Assembly (NCBI GenBank): GCA_003993805.1
Contig: RSEF01000001.1
Location: 60,562,469-60,626,468 of the forward strand
DNA: 64,000 nt
Source of the DNA: Himantopus leucocephalus
Taxonomy: Eukaryota > Chordata > Aves > Charadriiformes > Recurvirostridae
Direction: 5' to 3'
Position numbers and translations under genes: made by a program. The notes below the pieces were generated by a model. The model was not told the DNA's origin. It saw only the letters and a program-made list of their open reading frames with translations, and made no database searches. Shown piece by piece: positions 1 through 53,500 of this stretch (position 1 is the stretch's first letter; the number at the start of each line of letters is the position of its first letter).

Positions 1-39545
<39,545 letters not shown>

Positions 39546-42500
39546 TCCTTTTGTTTTGTGCGAACTTGATTTGTTTAAAAGGACAGAGAGACAGTACTAT
39601 CTGCTGCTTTTTGGTTTCTTTGCCTTCATCAGTTCTGCCTTCAGTGATGACCTTCCGAACTGGCCCAGCAAGAGGAAGACCACAAAAGCTTTTAAAAATT
39701 AAAGCTTAGGATTTGTTTGATGTCCAGATATAACGAGCAAATGACTGGATGAATTTTCTGTTCGTGTGAGTTGGTGGTATTTCACCAGGTCACTGACTTC
39801 TTTCACTCATAGGATGGTAGCATATCCTAGTGATATCAAACAGCGTGGTGTTTACTGGGAAGTCACTAGAGATAGGGATCTAACCAGCATGACTTGGATA
39901 AAAAAAAAAATGGGGTTGATATTGTGGGGAGGGAAGAACTATTTTAAAAAGTTATGTACTGGATGCTTGCTCAACTACTCGCATTTTGGAGTATTCAGCA
40001 CATAAAAAATAAAATCTATGATAGCTCATATTAAGATATCTATTTTAACTCTATTTTTAAAAGATCGATTTAAAGATTTGGGAGATAATTTGGCAGTTAT
40101 TTATTTCTAGAAGTTGCTACTCTCACTGATAAGTATTTGGAAAGAAAGGGCAGTCTTCTGCTTACTCCTTTCCCAGTAGCAGCTACTGAAGTTAGTATGT
40201 CCTTCTACATTAAGAAATAGACCTGTTGTGATAAATGTCACTAATGTGTCCTGAATTGGTGCTGAAAATATTTAACTGCTGGTGTAGTCAGAAAAAAAAA
40301 TCATTTTTAGCATAGTTAATGTGATTGAGTAAATGACTTCTTTTCAACTGAATAAAATTGTTTTTTTTTTTTCCTAGTGTCTGTTCTATTCTACCTGTTC
40401 TGGAAAACAAAAAAAAAAAAGTTAATGCTACTGCATTGATTTATGTTGGTGAAGAATCAGCTTTGTAGTACTATGACAGCAGAGGACCATGTGGTGAAAC
40501 TGCTGCATTCCATACTTTTGGCTCTTCAGGGTGGTGTCATGCAGTGGAGGGAGAAGGTTTTTGGGAGGGAGTCTTGGAGGTTTTCCTTGTGGGTGCTCGT
40601 GGCAATTGGGAAGATTCGCTAGCTCCTCGTGCACCGTGGTTGGAAACTAATGGGAGTCGTGTAGAGCAAATAAATAATTGGTACCACGCTTGACTCCATG
40701 AGAAATGTTTCTCAATGGGGAGTGCTTAAAACCCTACAAATCATCTGCCGCTTAGCCCCTTGTCAGTTCTGTTGTCAGAGGTAAGGAATGCACTCTCTAG
40801 TAGAGAAAGGTCTCACAGGTTGGTCATCTTTGTTGGTCAAGTCCTTACAGAAACCAGAGCTACCATGACTCTCTAAATCCAAGCCAGGAGGAATCTAAAA
40901 CAACGTGTAGTGGTTTCTTCAGAGAACCTGGGTATGATCCGGAGCAGTCATAAAATCCAGCTAGAAATAAAAACTTCTTTTCGCTCAGAAGATAGGAAGT
41001 GCCCGAGTGGATTCTGAAAGCTGTTGTACAAAATATTTACCAGCTTCATCCTGCAAAAACAATTAACAGCTTGATATCGTGGATACCCCAAACTTGGAAG
41101 AAAGAAAAGGTTTGGAAATCTTGGCTATTTAGAATTTGTAGAGCAGAAATGACCCACAGCAGAACATGTTTTAACATGAAGATTGTGTTAAGAAGAAAAC
41201 AAGTGGCCTGTCAGCCACGTGGGAATTACCTGTTTGGATTAGGAACGACCTAATGAGAGTTTGGATAAGGCAGCTCGTTTTCAAAGTGTTTCTTCACACT
41301 GTCTGGCTCCTGTCAGGATCATTGAAAGGAAAGAGGTTTACACCTGCTTCCTGGGAAATGCACGTGATGGTTTAACAGCATTTCCAAAGTGTGTGGTTGC
41401 CGTTTAAAAAGGAAGTCCAGGGGACCGTGTGTCCCCTCCCAACAACTAACCTGAGTGAGTCAACACTCCTGAACAAGGTCAGAGAAAAATATAATGTTTT
41501 TCCATAAAGGATATGCAATGGATTCAACATGCAAAGGATGTCTATCGATACGAGCTGACCAGTGTTCACCTGGAGATGAGGATAAAGGAACTCTTCCCGC
41601 AGGAATGAATGGAGGCCCTGGGATGCGTACAGCAAGCATATCTTGATACCAGGAGCTGCTGATATATTCATTATGGAATTCTATTGTGTGTGAAATCTAC
41701 ACTTGGAAATCCAAGGCATAGACTACCATGGAGGTTATAGTGAGGTTGTGCAGCACAGGAGAAAGCAGTGTTGGCTGCCACTGCAGAAGGTGGTGGGCGG
41801 CCTCGCTAGTCTGTGTATCACATAGGTATGGGTGGGGATTTTACCGGGGGCTGTGAACCTTTTGAATTGGCCTTAGAACAAGACAAACTGATGACGTGTA
41901 ACAGTACTGAAATAAGAAAAAACATCAAGGCTTCGGGGCAGAGTATCTGCCAAAGAATGTTGTACATGTAATTAATGGAGTCCAGCTAATGGCAAGCTGA
42001 AGAAACATTTTTGGTGGGTCATACTTTTTTTTTTTAAAAACGTACATGAGGAAAGGTAATACCTTTAATTAAACTGGTACAGTTTTAAGGAGAACATTTT
42101 TGGGCGGAGTTGCATATAAACTGTCTAAATTATCATGCCTAATAACAGTGCTGTTACGTCAGGAATTACCTAGGCTGTCTTCAGTGCAGTGGTTGTCCTG
42201 GACATGGTAGAAATACTTGATAGAGGGACCCGGAATCGGTTTGTCTGACCTAGTCCCTGGCTTATCAGAATGACTGGAAGAAGTAGTCCTCTATCTAAAA
42301 TTGTAGAAAATTGAGTTTTAAATATCAGACCTTTGGAAGTAGAACAGGATATCTGGATGGTTGAGGATGAATAAATCATCGTTGGTCTGGGGTTTTTTTT
42401 AGTGATTAAAAGTTGAGTGAAAAAGAAAGAGTATAGATAATCCAGGTTCAGTTACAGATCTAGTACAAAGATGTGCCTAATGTTTTGTGGCTCTACTGAC

Positions 42501-44105
42501 TTTCCGATGAGAAATCGAAAGTGTAATTACAATCTTAGTTTTAGGTTAGAAATCTTTGTTGTGAAACAGGATGAGATTTTTGTTTGGTTGTGGAATATTT
42601 CTAATAAATGTTTAGTTTTCTGGGTTTTTTGTTTGTTTAGGGTTTTTTAAGATAGAGCTACTACAGTATGTTGTGAGACAGAGAATTTAGTCAACAAAGG
42701 TAGAGGGCAAAAGTAATTATTGGAAAATTGTGGGAGACCAGTAATTCTCCGGCACTTTCTCTGTGGCATTGCTGCATGCCAAAGAGAGTTTGGGTAACGC
42801 ACATCACTGAAAAATCACCTCCATACGGATACCCTGCGCTGTCAGCTCCCAAACTGACCTGTGCTGTTCGGCCAGAAATTCTTATGTAAAGCTGTAAAGG
42901 AAAGAATGAGGTTTTCCTTAAAGCATAAAGGTCAATGAAACAGTTGCTGTCATTATCCCTACATGTGAGTGTTTTATTGTTTGGTCTGCCTGTACTTTTG
43001 GTCAGATCTAAAAAGCTCGCACTGTCATACAGCTGAAAAGTGAACAGGGTGCTGCTGTTTACAGAGTCCTTTCGTAGGAATTAATTTCTTACGTAGGACC
43101 CATATCCTGGCTAATACCTCTACAGAAAGGAGCCTGAATTAGAGGGAAAGCATTGCTTGTTTGGTGGCTTCTTTCATAGGGCTACGTTGAGAGCCAAGAT
43201 CGCTTCCTTTTCCTCCTCGGCCTCTAGAGGTTTTTGTAACATATTGTTTAACTCTGCTTTAATGCCGTGGTTTCAGGTTTTTGACCTTACCTGGCTAGCT
43301 TTAGAATGCTAATACTTCTTGGCAGCTCTAGAGAGACTTATCACCCAAATAATTTGAAAAAGAAAAATGCTATTTTAGCTTATAGCAAACTTCCTGTGAA
43401 GGAAATCTTTCGCTCTAGCTGGGGAATCTGGATTCAGACTGACTGTGTACTCTTCTGCGTCATAAAACCCGCGTGCACATACTACTGAATGTGAACGTAC
43501 CCAGGTCATTGGTAAATACCATCTGCGTTACGTTAGTGGCTTTGGGGTTGCAGCTAGACCTGCTAACAACCAAACTTGGAGGTCGCAGTGGGTTTGGAGG
43601 TCGGCGCTCCCTGGCTTTGAGGTATGCCGTGACAATGGTTTTCTGAGTTTTATTGAAATTATTTGTTTTCAGTGCCACATCTTTTGGTGGGGAGCAGCGA
43701 AAAATGGCAGAGAAATTTTCAGGGAAGGAGCTGGGAGGTGCTCTGCGTTGATACTAAAGGCAAGTGTAGTGCTGTAAAGATAAGTCTGCATTGTATAGCG
43801 AGAGTCCCTCCCGTGAGCTGAAGCCAATTTATTAAAGAAGCGTCACCACATCTAATGGTTTCATGAAAAAGGGAAAAGTCTGTCCATTTTACAGCATTTG
43901 TATTAGGAAAACGTAGTTGGACTTCCACCCGAGTTCCTGCAGCTGAGCTGTGTTTCTTTGTCAGAAGAGAGGTGTAATCATTAGTTTCTTGTACATTGTA
44001 GATTATTTTGAGGACATTATTTTGGTGACTGTTGGAAATTACCATGAATAGATATTTGACCTGGATTATGGGGCATAACAGTATCTACTTCTTCTCGTGC
44101 ACTTT

Positions 44106-44762
44106 TTAATCAGCTGGTGTCAAAGTACCTTTACGAGTAAGGCAAGTATCGCGGTTCCCATTTGTAGTTGGGAGAAATACAGAAAAGCAGACAAATAATT
44201 GTTCAGTGTTGTATGATGAAATTAGGAATTGGCAGGTGGAAATGGATCTCAAAGAGGCAAGAAAGGACCGTGTGTATAAGCAGAACAAAGGCTGTGATTT
44301 AATGTGACACTTCTGTTTTTTGTAATATCTTTGCTGCTTTGGAATCCAAGATGAGGAGGTTACTGTATAAAATGGATGCTGCAATCTGTTCAGCTGGTGT
44401 CCTGCTGTCGTTAAAACTTCCAAGGAGGAATTGCTAAGTGTGCAGGCGATAGATGGCAAAACTAACTGACCATTTGGAAATGAAACCAAAGAACTGCACT
44501 CTGCAAGAAAATAAGCAAAGCTTGTGAAGCACTGCTGATGAAGACGTTTCCAGCAAGCGAAAGCAAAGTCTGTACAGAATGCACCAATTTTGCAGACTCT
44601 AAGCAGATTTCCAGCGTTGTGTTCGGTTCTGCTCCAAGTATGAAACATTCTTGGCTTCACAGGACGGGAAAATGCGCTGGGAGAAAAAACAGTTTTCAGA
44701 GCCGTGAGATGGAAGCGGGCACTTGCAGCCTTAAAGAGGGCATTGATGGTTGCAGTCATCAC
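44106..44762 (-). other. Unassigned 218-codon open frame
   Basis: An ATG-to-stop frame of 218 residues rich in Ser, Thr, Leu and Phe. I see no signal peptide, membrane segment, repeat or known motif, and no family comes to mind. It has no CpG island and no clear splice or poly(A) context. A frame of this length is somewhat longer than expected by chance in this much sequence but not decisive. It is most likely fortuitous or a fragment of a decayed element. Confidence 0.2.
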
Positions 44763-47100
44763 AGCCTACTTCAGCCACAAAATTCATTTTTATTAAAAAC
44801 AACAGCGGTGTGTTGCTACAGGAACACAAAAGACTTGGAAAAGGTGCTGTTACAGCAGAAATATAAGCATTCATTATTACAAATATGAAAGACGGACTTA
44901 ACAAACATCGAGTTTGTGGTTTGTTGCTTCAGAAGAAGAGGGAAAGAAGGTGCGTTTTTTGGACTGCACAGAATTGTTGCAGTCTAGAAGATGAACAAAT
45001 TAGAAGCAGAAATCACTACAACTAATTCCAATCCCTAATAATTGGCAATGATGACTGTAAACTGCCAGTAACTGGGAAAATTTCTGCTTTGGAGTGTGGC
45101 CTATTGGCCTCAAACACTGCCGAACACCCATGTTTGATGGAGTCACCCCTGAGCGGAGGGTCAGCAGTGCAGCTTTATGGTCCAAAGTTCCTCTCAAAAA
45201 TAAAAGGAGGTGAGAACACCTTTTACAAGTGGCCTAATGGTGTGAAAGAGCTATGGAGAAATAACAGGTTGGTAGAAGTCACGGAAGGTTTGTTCCTGGG
45301 GTTCCTTTTAGGGAATGCTGAGACATGAAAGGAGGAGACCTGAGACCACCAGAGAGGCACTTGAAGTCCTCACTGGTGGAGGTGGCTGTTCCTGCTGACC
45401 TTTTCTGTTTGAAGTTGCATGTGTGTGAGTTTTGGAAGAACAGTCTAGGTGGGTACCATACAAAACTCGTTCTGTGCCATTTATTACACTAAACAACAGA
45501 CCCTGAAACAATTCTTTAACGTAGAATGACCTTTTTGCATCTAGATGGTGGTTCCAAATGGAGGATAATCTCTGTTGTGCTTAAAAAAGGGAATGTGGGC
45601 CAGGTCACCTGGGTTGGTTTGTTCCTCTTCAAATCATATGTACTTTAACTTGGTTTTCTACCTCCAGTCAACAGCAACCTGCAGAAACTGGGGAACACAA
45701 AGGCTGATGTTTTCTAGGGTTTCATTTGAGCTAATTAAAAGAGCTGCTTGAGACAGGGAGACACCAGCAGTCTGTGCAGCCTGTATTTGCCATTTCTGCA
45801 GAGAGAGAGAGAGAAATTCGCCCCTTATTTTCAGCGTTTATTGGAGCTACTTGGACTTGGAGAGTAGCTGATCAAAAACCCCAACAACCCTTCCCAGTGT
45901 GCAGTGAAGTGTTCAGCGAAGGGTCTGGTGGAACTTTCCTTTCTTGTCCTTTACAATGCAAGAGAAAGGACCAGTCTGGGGCTTGTCTGAACAGCCTTTT
46001 CATCTGGCCATTTGCAACAGCCCTCTGACCTACCTTTTTCTTCACCAGGTGCGTTGAGGATATACTGATTGGCGGTTTTTAAGAATACGTGTACTTTTTT
46101 ATCTGTAAGAGTATACATATGTCTGGAAATAGATGAGTACAAGCGTTCAATAGCTGACAAAAAAACGTTTGTGTTCATTGACCAGCTTGCGTGACCTTGG
46201 GTGGGAATGGTAAACACCGCAGCTAAGGTCCGTCGTGAGTTCAGGGGACACTTCGGCAACTTAAATGTCGCAATTCAAAGCCTCCCACAAGGTGCTGTGC
46301 CCCTGCAGAAAACCACACAGGCAGTGTTCATAAAAGAAAGACATCTTCCCTTGCAGTAAGCAGCCTTGGGACCTTCAAGCCGCAACTTCCTAAGCGCCTG
46401 TCCTTGAAATAAGCTTCTGACAGCCACACAACACGGCATACCTCATGTTAGAGGACAGAGAAGCCACTAAGTCCCATATTTCCGCTTTGTTTTTACTTAT
46501 GCCTCAACTGATAGCGAGGGTTTGAGCTTGATTTCTACTGCAGCCTGTGCGGCTCAGGCTGCTCTGGTTGCCAGAGCAGACAAGTATCTGTAGTCGTTCT
46601 TGAAAAGCCACGTGGCACGAGGACTCAAAAAGCACCTGAGGGTTCATAGCGGGCATAAACAGGCTGAGACATTTTCATCCTCATTTCTGTTGATTATGGG
46701 AGTCTTTGTAAGACTGTTCTGTTGCATTTCTCCATCATTTATGTTACTTTCAGGTAATTTGTGTATTGCGTGTCTGTGTTGCTTGCAGGTAACTCATTTT
46801 TCATAATTCATCTTGGAGTCACTCAAGGGTTGTGTTTTGGAGTTACAGCCCAAAGGATTTGGGATGCAGGAGCTCACGTTTCCCAGCCCGCCCTCCCTCC
46901 CTCCTGCCCTGAGGTGCGACCCAGGGGCTTCCCTTCCCAGGCAGAGGAAGCCCCAACGCCTCCAGGCTCACGCAGAGGTTACTCCCCTGGAAACTGGCAG
47001 CTGTTTCAGTGCTGTTACACTTCAGCAACTTCTCCAGTTGGGTGCTTGGCCAATCACCTGTCCTCATCATCCCGGCAAGTCAGAAGTCTGAAATTCTTCC

Positions 47101-47262
47101 TTTTTTTTTTTTTTTTTTNNNNNNNNNNNNNNNNNNNNNNNNNNNNNNNNNNNNNNNNNNNNNNNNNNNNNNNNNNNNNNNNNNNNNNNNNNNNNNNNNN
47201 NNNNNNNNNNNNNNNNNNGGGAGAGGGAGAGGGAGAGGGAGAGGGAGAGGGAGAGGGAGAAA
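47101..47262. repeat. T18 - 100 N gap - (GGGAGA)n at the CYP2D promoter
   Basis: T18 (47101-47118), 100 N (47119-47218, a conventional unknown-length gap), then about seven GGGAGA units (47219-47262). The hexamer ends 47 bases before the CYP2D start codon, so it falls in the 5'UTR or core promoter. True length is unknown. Confidence 0.95.
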
Positions 47263-47309
47263 CAGGCTTGGGTCAGAAGAGGAAGACCAAGGAGTAGACA
47301 GGCTACGAA

Positions 47310-47522
47310 ATGTCATTGCTCCTGTGGCTGGGGACCCAGCTGTCATCCTGCTGGAGCAACATCTCTACACTGGGAGTTTTTCTTACAGTCTTTGCTTTAC
47401 TTCTTGACTTTATGAAGCGCAGGAAGAAGTGGAGCCATTACCCGCCGGGCCCAGTGTCGCTGCCGTTCATTGGGACCATGCTGTACATTGATTTCCGAAA
47501 TCCCCACCTCTCCTTCAACCAG
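47310..47522 (+). CDS. CYP2D: CYP2D exon 1
   Basis: 71 codons. The ATG at 47310 is the only one that includes the hydrophobic anchor; the next in-frame Met (35) would remove it. Position -3 is G, a moderate start context. It ends in phase 0 at FNQ|gtgagt. About 11 residues longer at the N terminus than human CYP2D6. Confidence 0.93.
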
Positions 47523-50500
47523 GTGAGTGCTTGTCCCCATGACGAAGCACCCCTCACATGACCATGGGCCCAGGAGGGGTGGGGATGCCCTGGCATGATC
47601 TACCCTTGCACAAAGCCAAAGGGCAATGCCCTCTCCAAAGTCAAGGACGAAGCAAGTCACCGCCTGAGGACACTGACCCGGCCCACAAAGATAAATAGAT
47701 AATCACACACCAACACTCACCAGCCTCCATCTCCCGATTTCAGTGGGAGATTCTGTTGTGCCCTCAGTGATGGATGATGCTTGCTCTAGTGTAGATCTGG
47801 CCACCAACTTAACATGTGGGCAGGTGTGGGGGCAAAGGAACAAGAAGATGTACAAACAAGGGAGGAAAAGCAAATATCTGTGGGCTGGGGATGTGGCTGC
47901 AGGAATGGCAGAATTCCCTGTGAGTCACTTAAGCACACCTACAGGCACGTGACAGTTTCAGTGAAAGAGCTCAGCTGGCGGGATTTGGCCCAGCAGCAAT
48001 GCCCAAAATCTCCGTAGCATTCCTATTCAACGTCAGGGCTTAGCTTTTCTCAAAGGAAAAGCACAGCACAGCTTGCAGCAGATAAACCACTGGAGCTTTG
48101 TGCTTCAGTTTGCAAACTCTAGAGGCCTTTTCTCTAGGAGAGCACTGTTCAGCTGTCTGTCCAAAATCTGCCAAATGGAGAAACTAAATATAGCATTTGT
48201 ATTATTTGCTTGCATATAGTCCAAAAGGTTACCATTTTTAAATCACATCACATCAGGGTCATGCTAGCCACAATCTTGACCAGTAATCGCTCTTAATGAT
48301 GTATTTCTAGTGCCAGTGAAGTGCTAATTTCCTTTCCAACCCTACTGCAAGTAGAGTCATAAATACTTCAATTCCTTGCATTGCTACAGTGCAGAAATGA
48401 TGACACTTAGCTTTTATAAAAAGAAAAAAAAACCCAAGAGAGACAGGAAAAAAAAAAAAGAAAACCAAGCACAGTCTGTGGGGCATTGCTGCTATTGCAT
48501 TGTCTTCTGATAACATGCTCCCGAGCACTTTGTTCAGTGTTACTGACTAGCAGGGGAGCTTCAACCTGCCTTCCTGGGAGTTTACGTCCAGTCAAAGGGC
48601 TTGTCTACCTGGAGGAGACTTAGCTCCATGGGAAGCTCCCATGGTGAGTGTATGGCTGACAGGCTTACCCGTGTAGCCACCCTGCTGTCAGAACTATGTC
48701 TCTTATAGATCACAACAGATGTAGGGTGTGTGCCAGTTACCAGCCTTACTAGATGAGTATGCTGCTTTTAGGGAGAAAGGTGACCTGAAGCTCCAGCGTG
48801 GAATTGCCTCTTCCAATCGTGTTTCTGGGTAGATCTTTAGGAACAAATGCATATTGAAAAAAAAAACCCCACACATATCACCTTATCATCCATCTTTAAT
48901 TCTAGCAGAAATAGACTAAGTCAAAACTTGCCTAGTCTTTCAGATCAAGATAAAAACAAGTATTAGAAAATAATTCATTGTTGAACACGCAGCCTTTGAA
49001 AATCCCCAAAAAGGTCCTTGACCTTGTGTTGCCAGACAAAATCCAAAATACCTGCGCAATGGTCATGGCAACAGTTTGGCCAGGATAGGTGTACTCTAAA
49101 CCTTTCCACTCCCAGAGCATTGAACCCTGCTTCAGCTGCTGCTTGGCACCGCTCTGAGCTGTTGCATCGCAAAGACAAAGGCCAAAGATCAGCTGAAGGG
49201 TCTCCTAATAAAAGCACCTCAAAAATCACTAAATAGTAAAGGCCATAAGGAAGGATATGGTGATACTTTTGATGTTACATTCAGCTCATTTTAGGGATGT
49301 ACTTTTTTATCTTGGCAGCTTCACAAGAAGTTTGGAAACATCTTCCGTCTCCAGAACTGCTGGACCAACCTGGTAGTACTGAACGGGTATAAAACAGTGA
49401 AGGAAGCCCTGGTCCACAAATCAGAGGACTTTGCTGACCGGCCATACCTTCCAGTATATGAACATATGGGCTACGGATATAAATCTGAAGGCAAGTCCCT
49501 TGCAAATGGACATTCCCCACTGGCACTAGCACAAGGAGGACTGGGTAGATGGAAGATTTTCTCAGTACGGTGCCACCTTCTCGTGTCCCTCTGGGCAAGC
49601 TCCTTGTATGTTTGCCACCCTTTAGTTGTGACAAAATCAGATTTGATGAAAAGGGGGCTCCCCGTAGTGGCTGCAGTACAGCTCCAGGTGTTAGCACACG
49701 CCTTTTCAGCAGTGTTAGGACACTATCAGTAGTACAACTTTCCTGCCAGCGTTGGAGCTGGTAGCTCCTGACACCCAGTGATTAGTGCTTATTGCTCACA
49801 TGCTATGTGTATGTCATTGTCATCACAAAAAAAAAAAAAAAAGGTAACTTTCTTTCAAGACGGTGTATTATCCATCACCCAGCCCACATCTCTCATCCTC
49901 AGCTCCTGTGCGGTGGCACAAGCTGCCACCCAGTTCACACAAGCCAACGGAGCAACACGGGGAGTGATTCCTTTATCCTTAGCAGCACTCATTGCTCTCA
50001 TCGAATCCCCGCTCCACCTTTGCTAGCCATGCACATGCGTTAGAAGGTGCAGTAATCTGTTTTTTGAATTGTTGTATGAATGAGCTTTCCCAGATCAGCC
50101 TCTTTCATCTATTTGCACAGACCTGTACCTCCAAACTCACATTTGCTATTCTCTAGTGAACTTTGCTTGGTAGGTCAGAGCTCCTGACGTTTCTTGCTCA
50201 TCCATAAATCCAGGGATTGTTATAGCAAGATATGGGCACGTCTGGAAGGACCTAAGAAAATTCACGCTCTCTACCTTGAGGAACTTCGGGATGGGAAAAA
50301 AATCCTTGGAGGAGCGAGTGACAGAGGAAGCTGGATTTCTGTGCTCTGCAATCAATTCTGAAGAAGGTTTGTCACACCCGGATGGATGGGGAAGTCATAG
50401 AAAAAGGCAATACAGTGATGCAGAGAGAGATGTAATACTACAGCTACTCTTGTTTGCGTGCAGTGCTCCCTTCCTAAGCAAAGGCAGTGTTTCTAGTCTA

Positions 50501-53500
50501 TATGCATTATTGACCCTGCTCTACCTTGAAGCCACTTCTACTTTACACAGTGGGGCTACAGTAACACTAATCCATTTGAAACAGGAAACAAATAGGAAAT
50601 AAACAGAAATACAGAGGTAAAATATAAGTATTCCCAGAGCTGGGTAACTGTTACCTTTATGAAGTTTAGTGGAACATATTGATGTTATCACATACAATAA
50701 AAGTGCAGCTGAGAGTTTTCACAGTCTGTCAGCATTGCCTGTCGTGTAGACGCAAAGCAAAGTGTTATCTGTCAAGTCACAGGACAACCCTGCAACTCAG
50801 CTTTTCTTGGGAGTTTCCTCCTTTAACAAGGTTCAACCAAATAGTAGTAGGAGATGAGATCTCCACTTCATAGTACGATGCATTTGTACTTTGAGCGGTT
50901 TGGGGGCTTTTTCTCTTGAAGGTATCAAGGAGGCATTTGTGTATTCTTATTGCTGACAGCTGAGATCTGACAGCTTGGTGTTGCTTAGCTTCATTGCTTG
51001 GTCTCCATTTCCGTTTTTAGGTCGTCCTTTCGATTTACGTTTTCTTGTAAATAATGCAGTCTGCAACGTGATCTGCACCACCACCTATGGAGAGCGTTTC
51101 GACTACGGTGATGAGACATTCAAGAAGCTGTTACATTTGTTTGAAAACTTCCTGAATGAAGAAGCTGGATTCCTGCCTCAGGTAAACCAAGAGCATAACA
51201 CGTTTGTAAGAAGCTGCCCTCTGTTGCTTGAGAGCATTGTGTTTTCATTATTTTTCTTTTTGCATCACACAATATCTTCTCTCTCTCTTTCTCTCTGGTT
51301 CTGGCATCCCAGCTTCTTAACGTGGTGCCCATTTTGTTGCGCATCCCAGGCGTGCCACAGAAAGTCTTTCCAGGGCATAAGGAGTTCATGGACTTCATAG
51401 ACATGCTCATAGATAAGCACATGCAGACCTGGAACCCTGCTTACATCCGAGATTTCACTGATGCGTTTTTAAAGGAAATGGAGAAGGTAGGGTTACACCA
51501 GCAGAACCTCAGGGTCCAGGGGAAATTCCTTTGCTTGTTTAAGCTTGTTGATAAACGCTGACTTTCCTCATAAAGCTGTATAAAACCTTTTACTAATCTC
51601 CTACTTTTTCATTCCACATTGTATCTTGAAAAGAAATGTGTTAACTTCTTCATGCTGTAACCTCTTTTATTGTCTTAAGAGACCATATTATCTGCTGATG
51701 TTCTTGTTCCCATTTTCTACCTTCACATTCCCCTCAGTGTCTACAAACTCCCTTCTTTCCAGCCTAGACCATTTTGAAGGCATTTAAAAGGCAATGATTG
51801 AGAATTCACCAGTATGGCTAAGTTTGTGCCAGGGGACAAGTCAACCTGTAAGATTCTGTGTATGTCAGTGCGTTTAATGACTGATGTCTCAAAACCAGTG
51901 ACAAAACTGCCGCAACAGAGTGGCTTTTTGGTATCACTGCCCAGTCCGTAGCCTGTCTTTAAACCAAGTTAGGACTTGGAAAGACGGCATCTCCTTTGAG
52001 ATGTGTGTCTTTGAATTGCTTGCTAAGTACTTGTTCCGTACAGACCAGATGAAGGCCTAAATCTGAACCTCACCAAAATTAAAAGGAGTCTTTCCTGTGA
52101 TTTAGTCAGGCATGAAGTCAGTAAAAATCAAAGGTACTTGCATCAGCCCATCCATCCACCATATGTTTCCGCACATGGATTCACTAAATTTCAAGTGCCA
52201 GATGAGCAATTGTAGCAAATTCTGCCTGCGAATTCCTTCCGCCATCTGCGTCCTCACCCAGGCTGGACTGCAGCTCTGCATAGCAAACCTTGCCTTGCTG
52301 CGGGCATCAGGAACCTCCAGTCCATGCGTTTGCCCCCCGGGGCTCACATGGGCAGAGCAACGTGACCTACGTTACTCTGCACTGAGCGGTATCATTTGGG
52401 GATGGATGTGAGCCTGACCATGTTGCCATCTCTCTTCTGTTCACTAAGGTCCCCTGATAAGCCAGTCTGATAAATCCTTCTACTGGGTTAACTTCGGTCA
52501 GGTCAGCCCCGTAGCTCCCTTGGTAGAGATCTTTTATTGGAACAACAGTGGAGTCTTAAATGCTTTATTAATTGCTATCCATATTACAACAGCATCAAAA
52601 TATACAGAATAATTTAACAGGAGCTAGTCCCTAGGAAAGGAAAGTATAAAGAGGATTAGAAAAGACAAGCAGATGAACTCATGCAGAGAGTTTGTCATAT
52701 CTCATATGCTAACAAATTTGAGCTCAATTAGCATTTGGATGAGAGACCAGTTTTGCTGAAATTGGTGTTGCAGACTTAATAGGCAGCAATGATCCCCTGA
52801 TCTTTTTTTTTTTATTGTAAGAAAATAGCAGGGCAGAAGCAGGGAGAATCTGTAATGCATAGCTATAGACAACCCCCTCAAAATACTGTTAATTTTGCAG
52901 TTGCCACATCAATGCAGCCTCCTCTCTGCTGTGTGGGTTTTATGATCAAACCTGAATAACTGTGTTCCACCTCCTCTGGGGAAGGATGTCACGGGAAGTG
53001 GCAGGGGCCCGCTGTCTGTCTGAGTTGAGAGCACAAGACATTCACTTCTATCCTGAAGGCAGGTGTAGCGTTCATCTTTCAGGATACCGGAGGTGAGTGA
53101 TGACCTTCAAATACAGGAGGTAACAGGGTCACCAAAGTACATCATACACAGACCGTTGCCTGCGTTGTGCTCTACTCTCCCAATGAACTTCCTGGTCAGC
53201 AAAAACAGATCTAGTGCTTGTCAGTACTTCTCCGGAACAATGGTATTCTCGCCCAGCAAGTACCCCAGCTCCAATCACCCACTTGTTTGCTCTCCACAGG
53301 GTAAGGCAGCTGAAGAGAGCGGCTTCAACTATAACAACCTTCGTCTGGTGACTGCAGACTTGTTTATAGCTGGTTCTGAGACCACCTCCACCACTCTCCG
53401 ATGGGCAATTCTGTACATGGTTCTCCACCCAGAAATACAGAGTAAGTCGGAAGACAGGCAGAGGTGTGGCGTCTTCCCTCCAACCCTCATTTTTCTGCGA

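Larger units (their letters stand above)
39546..47309. other. TCF20-CYP2D intergenic interval
   Basis: No gene recognised. Contents worth naming are extra poly(A) signals at 40009 and 40351, a short (GA)7 at 45799-45813, an unexplained open frame on - at 44106-44762, and the gap with repeats at 47101-47262. The rest is ordinary sequence; it includes the CYP2D promoter, which cannot be read fully because of the gap. Confidence 0.75.

Noticed and set aside
40428..40634. 68-codon minus-strand frame with GKPPRLPPKNLLPP
   Set aside because: Proline-rich but matches no domain I know; no start, splice or poly(A) context.
46600..46680. Peptide HVARGLKKHLRVHSGHK, resembling RPS4 (ARGPKKHLKRV) or a C2H2 zinc-finger linker
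   Set aside because: Similarity spans about ten residues and stops; no further RPS4 sequence and no zinc-finger cysteines nearby.
46761..47407. Frames of up to 178 codons with GEGEGE or RGRGRG repeats upstream of CYP2D
   Set aside because: They cross the 100-N gap and translate the GGGAGA microsatellite; the repeat peptides are not evidence of coding.
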